64,000 nucleotides of DNA. Source: Formosa sp. (lineage in GTDB: Bacteria > Bacteroidota > Bacteroidia > Flavobacteriales > Flavobacteriaceae). Shown piece after piece: positions 58,426-64,000 of this stretch. The DNA lies in the NCBI GenBank assembly GCA_018673215.1, contig JABHDE010000037.1, forward strand, positions 1 to 64,000, read 5' to 3'. The stretch's first letter is position 1. Every line of letters begins with the position of its first letter. The notes beneath the pieces were generated by a model. It was not told the DNA's origin. It saw nothing but the letters and a program-made list of their open reading frames with translations, and ran no database searches. The translations under genes and the position numbers were made by a program.

Positions 58426-58789
58426 AAACTACTTAATACATAGTGTTGCTGTAGTCTATACTATCTCAATCGTTATTTTGAGTTTAACAAACCTTACAGA
58501 AGTGCCAAAACTCAACACAGGTTTTGATGATAAAATAGCACATTTTGTTTTGTATGCTGCTCTCTGTTTTTTTTGGTTTATGAGTTTTCACATTTTGAAA
58601 ATAAAATCAAGTTTAGGATTGGCCTCTTTAGTGTCTATACTATTTGGGGCAGTCATCGAAGTCTTACAAGGAATTCTCTCTGTTTATAGAACTGCCGATG
58701 TTTTTGATCTTGCAGCAAATTGCCTAGGAATTTTTGTAATGGCCCTTATTATTAATGCAAAAAAAGAACTAATCGTTAAAAAACTTTAA
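58418..58789 (+). CDS. VanZ-like membrane protein
   Basis: Small integral membrane protein with four hydrophobic helices and the VanZ-family feature DDKIAHFVLYAALCFFW followed by FGAVIEVLQGILSVYRTADVFDLAANCLG. I place the start at GTG 58418 (giving MLKNYLIHSV...), which overlaps gcvH by 8 bp; a GTG at 58391 is also in frame but would overlap by 35 bp. Function beyond the family is unknown; the sprA-gcvH-vanZ-like order is common in Flavobacteriia. Confidence 0.85.
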   Translation: MLKNYLIHSVAVVYTISIVILSLTNLTEVPKLNTGFDDKIAHFVLYAALCFFWFMSFHILKIKSSLGLASLVSILFGAVIEVLQGILSVYRTADVFDLAANCLGIFVMALIINAKKELIVKKL

Positions 58790-58848
58790 ACCTTTGTGTA
58801 TTTATTAATTTTTTAACTAATTTAACACTCGCAAAAAATAACACTAAA

Positions 58849-59565
58849 ATGGAATTAAAGAAAAACTCAAACGCAGATGTCAGTAAGAATGCATCACTGT
58901 ATTTCGCAGTTGGTTTAGCACTTATGTTGTTTTTAACATACAGTGCCATTAACCATAAAACATACGACAAATCATCAATTGATATTGGAAAATTAGATTT
59001 AGATGCTGAACTCGATGAAGAAATTCCTTTGATAGATCAACTCACACCACCACCCCCACCGCCACCGCCACCAGCGGCTCCAGAGGTCATTGAAATTGTC
59101 GAAGACGAAGAAGAGATTGAGGAAACGGTTATTGAATCTACAGAAACAGATCAAGATGAAGAGATTGAAGTTGAGGAAATTGAAGTTGAAGAGATCTACG
59201 AAGACGTTGAGGTTCCTTTCTCAGTGATCGAAAATGTACCTGAATATCCTGGATGTGAAAAAGGTTCCAACGCTGAAAAACGTAAATGTATGTCAGCTAA
59301 AATCGCAAAATTTGTACAACGTAAATTTAATACAGATTTGGCAGGTGACTTAGGGTTATCTGGAAGACAGCGTATTAGTGTGATTTTCAAAATAGATAAA
59401 AAAGGAAATGTAACAGGAGTGCGTTCTAGAGCACCCCACCCAAGGTTAGAAAAAGAAGCAGCACGTGTGATTAATATGTTGCCAAAAATGAAACCAGGAC
59501 GTCAACGTGGAAAAGCAGTGGTCGTTCCTTATTCTTTACCTATTACCTTTCAAGTTCAAGATTAA
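58849..59565 (+). CDS. tonB: Energy transducer TonB (intact copy)
   Basis: Periplasm-spanning protein that passes proton-motive force from ExbB/ExbD to outer-membrane TonB-dependent receptors. 238 aa: one N-terminal transmembrane helix (residues 15-35), a Pro-run after DQLTPP (about 65-77), a strongly acidic Glu/Val/Ile-rich linker, and a complete TonB C-terminal domain (FNTDLAGDLGLSGRQRISVI to PYSLPITFQVQD). The mature part has two Cys (EYPGCEKG, RKCMSAK), as is common in this Bacteroidetes TonB group. Followed by its own terminator and by a close, broken duplicate. Confidence 0.94.
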   Translation: MELKKNSNADVSKNASLYFAVGLALMLFLTYSAINHKTYDKSSIDIGKLDLDAELDEEIPLIDQLTPPPPPPPPPAAPEVIEIVEDEEEIEETVIESTETDQDEEIEVEEIEVEEIYEDVEVPFSVIENVPEYPGCEKGSNAEKRKCMSAKIAKFVQRKFNTDLAGDLGLSGRQRISVIFKIDKKGNVTGVRSRAPHPRLEKEAARVINMLPKMKPGRQRGKAVVVPYSLPITFQVQD

Positions 59566-59592
59566 GTTTTTTTCAATCGTATGAAATTATAT

Positions 59593-59617
59593 AAATCCCG
59601 CCTCGGTGGGATTTTTT
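59593..59617 (+). terminator. Terminator after the first tonB
   Basis: AAATCCC (59593-59599) pairs with GGGATTT (59608-59614), followed by more T. It lies 28 bp after the tonB stop. Confidence 0.7.
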
Positions 59618-59665
59618 GGTATATTTATTGTGGTATATTTATTTTAACCCTTAAATCTTACCATC

Positions 59666-60415
59666 ATGAAGTCTCCCCCAGATGAATTCCAACAACGCTT
59701 GCCAAAGAAAAACTCAAAAGCAAATGTCGCTCGAAATAGTTTTATCTATTTTGCACTCGGTTTAGTTTTGATGCTTGTCATTTCCTATGAATCTATTAAT
59801 TATAAGTCGTATGACAAATCTAATATTGATATAGGGTCTCTAAATCTAGAAGAAGAAAACGAAGAAGAAATTCCAATTATTGATCTTAAGTTACCCCCAC
59901 CACCCCCGCCACCGCCTGCAGTTGCAACTTAGGTTATTGAAATTGTTGAGGATGAAGTAGAAGTGGAAGAAACCGTTATTGAATCGACGGAAACAGACCA
60001 AGATGATGAAATTGCCGAAGTTGAAGAGATTGAAGTTGAAGAGGTATATGAAGATGTTGAGGTGCCGTTTTCAGTCATCGAAAATGTGCCCGAATATCCT
60101 GGTTGTGAAAAAGGATCAAATGCCCAGAAACGTAAATGTATGTCTGATAAAATCGCCAAATTCGTTCAAAAAAAGTTCAATACAGATTTAGTAGGTGATT
60201 TAGGGTTGTCTGGAAAACAACGGATCAGTGTTGTTTTTAAAATTGACAAAAATGGAAATGTAACAGGAGTGTGTTCCAGAGCACCCCATCCACGATTGGA
60301 AAAAGAGGCAGCACGAGTGATTAATTTGTTGCCAAAAATGAAACCAGGGCGCCAACGTGGAAGAGCAGTAGTAGTTCCTTACTCGTTGCCCATTACTTTT
60401 TTAGTCCAAGAGTGA
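59666..60415 (+). pseudogene. Second tonB copy broken by an in-frame TAG
   Basis: A tandem duplicate of the preceding tonB, with clear residue-by-residue similarity along its whole length. The frame from the ATG at 59666 stops at TAG 59930-59932, directly after the Pro-run (residue 89). The same frame then continues uninterrupted to 60415 with the full linker and TonB C-terminal domain. In the intact copy the matching codon is GAG (Glu), so one G-to-T change explains the break. The second copy also has GVCSRAPHP where the first has GVRSRAPHP. The N-terminal piece keeps the membrane helix and Pro-run only; a GTG at 59963 could restart but would lack the membrane anchor. Confidence 0.88.
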
Positions 60416-60436
60416 TACAGACACTCCCTAAAATTT

Positions 60437-60463
60437 AAAATCCCGCATTTGCGGGATTTTTTT
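60437..60463. terminator. Strong terminator after the second tonB copy
   Basis: AAAATCCCGC (60437-60446) pairs perfectly with GCGGGATTTT (60451-60460) around ATTT, then TTT. Flanked by A- and T-runs, it can serve the convergent protease gene as well. Confidence 0.85.
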
Positions 60464-60520
60464 GATTTATTTAATACTAACGCAACTTCCAAATGCAAAA
60501 CTCTGTACTGACGGGGTTTG

Positions 60521-60976
60521 TTAAGAATTTTTCAAGTACAGATAGCGTTTTTCATAATCAATAACAGCTAGTCCTTTTTTAAGAATGTCTGCTCCAATAA
60601 TGCCATCAACTGGGAGAGTCTTTACAGACTCTAACGCATCATTTACAAAACTTAAATCTATGAGGGCGATTGGAAAACGAGTTTTTTTCCATCCACCAAT
60701 TGAAAGGGTATTATTTTTGGAGAGAAGTGTATCAATTTTATCAGGTCCAGCACCACTAGCCTTAACGACCGAGGACTGGGTTTTGAGTTTAAATTTTTCT
60801 TCGTGTTTTAGCCCAATAAAGGTTGTGGAGGCACCAGTATCTAAAATGAACAGTCCTTTGATGCCATTAACTTTACCTATAATCTTAAAATGATTGGATG
60901 CAATAGGGTGCATCTTTATCTTAAAATAAGACTTATTTAATAAAAATTCAGATAAGGATGTAGTTGTGGTTTTCAA
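60521..60976 (-). CDS. Retropepsin-like aspartic protease
   Basis: Clan AA (retropepsin-like) single-domain aspartyl protease fold. The active-site loop LFILDTGASTTFIG is intact, and the C-terminal hydrophobic-Gly flap VDGIIGADILKKG is present. Length about 151 aa if started at TTG 60976 (MKTTTTSLSEFLL); the frame runs up to another TTG at 61009 and an ATG at about 60913 is also possible. Such proteins act as dimers; the substrate is unknown. No signal peptide is clear. Divergent from tatD. Confidence 0.8.
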   Translation of the reverse strand: MKTTTTSLSEFLLNKSYFKIKMHPIASNHFKIIGKVNGIKGLFILDTGASTTFIGLKHEEKFKLKTQSSVVKASGAGPDKIDTLLSKNNTLSIGGWKKTRFPIALIDLSFVNDALESVKTLPVDGIIGADILKKGLAVIDYEKRYLYLKNS

Positions 60977-61014
60977 AGCAAAATAATTTTTTACAAAGAT
61001 ACTATTCAAAATCT

Positions 61015-61022
61015 TACTTTTG
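61015..61022 (+). promoter_or_regulatory. -7 promoter box directly before tatD
   Basis: TACTTTTG matches TAnnTTTG and ends 4 bp before the tatD ATG (61027), the same very short distance as for the polyprenyl synthetase gene. No TTG at the -33 distance. Confidence 0.35.
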
Positions 61023-61026
61023 CACT

Positions 61027-61794
61027 ATGATAATCACAGATACTCACACCCACCTGTATAGCGAAGCATTTGATGACGACCGCTCGGAAGTTATAGAGCG
61101 TGCTTTGGAAGCAGGCGTAACCCGATTTTTTATTCCTGCAATCGATTCTTCCTACACAGAGGCTATGTATGCGCTCCAAAAAAGCTATCCAAAACAAATG
61201 TTTTTGATGATGGGGGTTCATCCAACGCATGTTAAAGAAAATTATCTAGAAGAATTGTCACATGTTAAAGAACAATTGGAAACTCGAAAATTTGTGGCCA
61301 TTGGAGAAATCGGTATAGATCTGTTCTGGGATCAAAGTATGTTACAGAAACAACAGGTTATGTTTAGAGCTCAAATTCAATTAGCCAAACAATATAAGTT
61401 GCCAATTGTCATTCATTGTCGGGAGGCTTTTGATGAAGTTTTTGAAATTCTTGAGGAGGAAAAAGGGGCCGATTTATTTGGAATCTTTCATTGTTTTACG
61501 GGAACCTTTGAACAAGCACAGCGAGCAATTTCTTTTAATATGAAACTTGGTATTGGCGGTGTAGTAACTTTTAAAAACGGGAAAATTGATCAATTTTTAA
61601 ACCAAATCGATTTAAAGCATATTGTTTTAGAAACAGATGCGCCCTACTTGTCGCCTGTGCCTTACAGAGGAAAACGGAACGAAAGTAGTTATATTTTGAA
61701 TGTTTTAGAAAAATTATCAGATATTTATGGAGTGTCAAAAGACTATATTGCAGAAATTACGACTGAGAACTCAAAATCTGTTTTTAAATTATAA
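61027..61794 (+). CDS. tatD: TatD family metal-dependent hydrolase/DNase
   Basis: TIM-barrel metallohydrolase with 3'-5' exonuclease activity in known members. I start at MIITDTHTHLYSEAFDDDR (61027), which has the metal-binding HTHL at the normal place; the upstream frame to 60964 is intergenic. Other ligands are seen: GVHPTH, AIGEIGIDLFWD, PIVIHCREAFDE, GIFHCFTG and LETDAPYLSPVPYRGKRN. 255 aa. Followed 6 bp later by the asparaginase, so probably one transcript. Confidence 0.96.
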   Translation: MIITDTHTHLYSEAFDDDRSEVIERALEAGVTRFFIPAIDSSYTEAMYALQKSYPKQMFLMMGVHPTHVKENYLEELSHVKEQLETRKFVAIGEIGIDLFWDQSMLQKQQVMFRAQIQLAKQYKLPIVIHCREAFDEVFEILEEEKGADLFGIFHCFTGTFEQAQRAISFNMKLGIGGVVTFKNGKIDQFLNQIDLKHIVLETDAPYLSPVPYRGKRNESSYILNVLEKLSDIYGVSKDYIAEITTENSKSVFKL

Positions 61795-61800
61795 AATCAA

Positions 61801-62823
61801 ATGAAACCTCAAATACTATTAATATATACAGGTGGCACCATTGGAATGATTAAAGATCCAATTACCGCCACTTTACAGGCATTTGATTTTGCTTCTCTTA
61901 TAGAAAAAATTCCTGAACTGAATTTACTGGACTGTGACATACATACCGTTTCTTTTGAAACCCCAATAGATTCGTCCAATATGAATCCTTCTCATTGGAC
62001 CACAATAGCTTCAATCATTGAAGAAAATTACCAAACTCATGATGGGTTTGTTGTACTTCATGGAAGTGATACCATGAGTTACACTGCTTCAGCCCTTAGC
62101 TTTATGTTCGAAAATCTTGCTAAACCTGTCATCCTCACAGGGTCTCAGCTCCCTATTGGTGATTTGCGAACGGATGCCAAAGAAAACCTAATTACTTCCA
62201 TTCAGATTGCAGCTCTGCAAAACAACAACACACCAGTGATAAAGGAAGTCGGACTGTATTTTGAGTATAAACTGTACAGAGGGAATCGCACTACCAAAAT
62301 TAATGCCGAACATTTTCAGGCCTTTGCGTCTTTAAATTTTCCAGCCCTTATGACTTCTGGAGTACATTTAAAGGTTAATCACGATCTATTGCACAAAAAT
62401 TATTCACAAGCTCAAATGGTGGTTCATAAAACAATGGATACAAACATTGTTCTGCTCACACTATTTCCGGGTATTACACCAATTGTTTTGAAATCTATTT
62501 TAGAAATCCAAGGACTCAAAGCAGTTGTGATTGAAACTTATGGTAGTGGCAATGCCACTACCGAAGACTGGTTTTTAGAGGCCATTGAAAAGGCTTTGTC
62601 CAAAGGAGTCTATGTTGTAAATGTCACTCAATGTGCAGGGGGGAGTGTATACATGAATCAATATCAAACTGGAAAACTTCTAGAAAAGTTAGGTGTGATC
62701 TCTGGAAAAGACATGACTACAGAGTCTGCGATCACAAAATTAATGTTTATGTTGGGTCTTGATACCCCAAAAAATATGTTTAAAACAGTTTTTGAAACAA
62801 GTCTTCGTGGAGAAATATCCTAA
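61801..62823 (+). CDS. ansA: Type I (cytosolic) L-asparaginase
   Basis: Hydrolyses asparagine to aspartate and ammonia. The 340 aa protein has no signal peptide and shows both active-site signatures: IYTGGTIGM (catalytic Thr13) and VVLHGSDTMSYTASALS (Thr91 with Asp90), plus ILTGSQLPIGDLRTDAKENL. These fit the AnsA-type bacterial enzyme. It could use the asparagine or aspartate made available by the glycosylasparaginase, but the genes are 45 kb apart. Overlapping downstream frames only cover the tRNA-Ser gene. Confidence 0.95.
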   Translation: MKPQILLIYTGGTIGMIKDPITATLQAFDFASLIEKIPELNLLDCDIHTVSFETPIDSSNMNPSHWTTIASIIEENYQTHDGFVVLHGSDTMSYTASALSFMFENLAKPVILTGSQLPIGDLRTDAKENLITSIQIAALQNNNTPVIKEVGLYFEYKLYRGNRTTKINAEHFQAFASLNFPALMTSGVHLKVNHDLLHKNYSQAQMVVHKTMDTNIVLLTLFPGITPIVLKSILEIQGLKAVVIETYGSGNATTEDWFLEAIEKALSKGVYVVNVTQCAGGSVYMNQYQTGKLLEKLGVISGKDMTTESAITKLMFMLGLDTPKNMFKTVFETSLRGEIS

Positions 62824-62890
62824 ATTAGGTCTTAAAAATTTCACCAATCAAACTATTTTTTCTTTATTTGGGCTGCTTAAAAAGCAAATT

Positions 62891-62975
62891 AGAGAGGTGG
62901 CCGAGTGGCTTAAGGCGCACGCTTGGAAAGCGTGTATACGGCAACGTATCGAGGGTTCGAATCCCTTCCTCTCTG
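62891..62975 (+). tRNA. tRNA-Ser (GGA)
   Basis: Class II tRNA with long variable arm: acceptor AGAGAGG/CCTCTCT plus G, D-arm, anticodon stem CACGC/GCGTG around TTGGAAA (anticodon GGA), variable arm TATACGGCAACGTATC, T-arm GAGGG-TTCGAAT-CCCTT. The 3' CCA is not encoded. Confidence 0.96.
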
Positions 62976-63168
62976 CAAACTCCTCTGTATTAGTGACTTA
63001 GGTTTTTTGGTTTATGAAAAATAGCTTTTCTTTTGAAATTAGTATTAAGATTTTTAACCAAAAACTTATTGAGTTTTGTCATTTTTATTTTGGTAATTAC
63101 ATTTTTTTTATACCTTTAACATCTTGTAAAAACATTAATATTTTAACAAAAATCAACAACATAGAACA

Positions 63169-63954
63169 ATGAAAAGATTAATTCCAATTCTGGCTATTGC
63201 ATTTGTAATGGCATTCGGGTCTGTAAGTGCAACTTCATACACGAACATTAACATGAACTCTTTTGTAACTACAATTGTAAGCCCAGTTCAGGACGACGCT
63301 GCTTCAGCTGATGCAGAAGAATCTATCGGGTTTCACCAAGAACTAAAAAACAGATTTATTGAAGGGGGGCCAGGATTTATGGGCATCGTTTTGTTATGTC
63401 TTATTTTAGGACTTGCAATTGCAATTGAAAGAATTATTTTCTTAAACCTTTCAACTACCAATTCAAAAAAATTAATCGATGAAGTAGAAGGTGCATTAGC
63501 TTCAGGAGGTTTAAATGCCGCTAAGGAAGTTTGTAGAAATACAAAAGGCCCAATTGCATCTATTTTTTATCAAGGATTAGATCGTGCTAACGAAGATTTA
63601 GACTCTGCCGAAAAAGCAGTCGTTGCTTATGGAGGTGTTCAAATGGGACAGTTAGAAAAAAATGTATCTTGGATTTCTTTATTTATCGCTTTAGCACCAA
63701 TGTTAGGATTCATGGGAACTGTAATCGGAATGATTCAAGCCTTTGATAAAATTGAAGAAGCAGGAGACATGCAGCCATCACTTGTTGCTGGTGGTATTAA
63801 AGTAGCACTTTTAACAACCGTTTTTGGACTGGTTGTTGCAATTATACTACAAGTCTTTTATAACTATATCATTGCTAAAATAGACAGCATCGTAAACGAC
63901 ATGGAAGATTCCTCTATATCTTTAATGGATATATTGGTAAAAAATAAAAAATAA
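63169..63954 (+). CDS. exbB: MotA/TolQ/ExbB proton channel protein
   Basis: Inner-membrane proton channel of the TonB energising complex. 261 aa: an N-terminal signal-like helix (LIPILAIAFVMAFGSVSA) with a short periplasmic part, then the ExbB fold with transmembrane helices near 70-90, 165-190 and 205-230. Signature stretches are WISLFIALAPMLGFMGTVIGMIQAF and VALLTTVFGLVVAIILQVFYNY. The extra N-terminal helix is normal for Bacteroidetes ExbB. It starts the cluster that probably goes on with exbD beyond the right edge. Confidence 0.94.
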   Translation: MKRLIPILAIAFVMAFGSVSATSYTNINMNSFVTTIVSPVQDDAASADAEESIGFHQELKNRFIEGGPGFMGIVLLCLILGLAIAIERIIFLNLSTTNSKKLIDEVEGALASGGLNAAKEVCRNTKGPIASIFYQGLDRANEDLDSAEKAVVAYGGVQMGQLEKNVSWISLFIALAPMLGFMGTVIGMIQAFDKIEEAGDMQPSLVAGGIKVALLTTVFGLVVAIILQVFYNYIIAKIDSIVNDMEDSSISLMDILVKNKK

Positions 63955-63982
63955 TAACACCTCAATACTAAATTAGATAATT

Positions 63983-64000
63983 ATGGATTTACAAAAATTA
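63983..64000 (+). CDS. Start of a gene running off the right edge
   Basis: An ATG at 63983, 28 bp after exbB, opens MDLQKL before the window ends. Position suggests a member of the exbB-exbD operon, but six codons cannot identify it. Confidence 0.45.

Noticed and set aside
59963-60415. Separate 150 aa gene downstream of the tonB stub
   Set aside because: Same frame as the stub and collinear with the intact tonB; it has no membrane anchor or promoter, so it is the second half of one broken gene.
62759-63001. 80-codon open frame after the asparaginase
   Set aside because: It runs straight through the tRNA-Ser gene.
1-64000. CRISPR arrays, rRNA genes, prophage or intact insertion sequences
   Set aside because: No regularly spaced repeats, rRNA sequence, phage genes or transposase genes were seen on either strand.

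Overview
The window is chromosomal DNA from a Flavobacteriia-type Bacteroidetes, most likely a marine Flavobacteriaceae. Evidence: AT-rich sequence, promoter-like sites of the Bacteroidetes form TTTG-N17..23-TAnnTTTG, weak Shine-Dalgarno sites, the gliding/type IX secretion protein SprA, a complete alternative complex III (actABCDEF) joined to cytochrome oxidase genes, a DUF2723 membrane protein and a GH92 glycosidase. Two tRNA genes (Gln-UUG, Ser-GGA) are present. I see no rRNA, CRISPR array, prophage or intact insertion sequence.

Layout. 1-5045 (minus): tetR-tolC-hlyD-RND efflux operon, with a perfect palindrome upstream of tetR; the RND gene runs off the left edge. 5171-10257 (plus): polyprenyl synthetase, then sucA-sucB. 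10311-12368: an esterase lipoprotein and a small secreted protein among repeat elements; this is the most accessory-looking part. 12369-20847 (minus): a GH92 glycosidase, MFS transporter and Tat-exported glycosylasparaginase that look like an N-glycan scavenging operon, with polA only 10 bp downstream. 20963-27241: metallophosphoesterase, a cysteine-less thioredoxin-like protein, DUF2723 protein, and a three-gene membrane/regulator operon with a palindrome inside its promoter. 27370-32198: tRNA-Gln, then rimP-nusA-infB with a terminator-like hairpin in the leader. 32292-44240: a SPOR protein, then the respiratory cluster actABCDEF-coxB-coxA. 44314-49996: ruvB, queG, a solo LacI regulator abutting a truncated gamma-glutamyltranspeptidase remnant, and maeB. 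50075-58789: ruvA-sprA-gcvH-vanZ-like. 58849-60415: two tandem tonB genes, the second broken by one in-frame stop. 60521-64000: retropepsin-like protease, tatD, type I asparaginase, tRNA-Ser, exbB and the first codons of another gene.

How the genes work together. SucAB and MaeB belong to central carbon metabolism. ActA-F oxidises quinol and passes electrons to the CoxBA oxidase. ExbB and TonB energise outer-membrane import. SprA is the outer-membrane translocon of type IX secretion. The GH92/MFS/asparaginase genes suggest use of host or algal glycoprotein glycans. No clearly new defence or mobile system is visible. The best leads are the repeat-bounded cassette-like locus at 11250-12260, two regulator/palindrome pairs, the rimP leader hairpin, the lacI/ggt junction and the nonsense-broken tonB copy.
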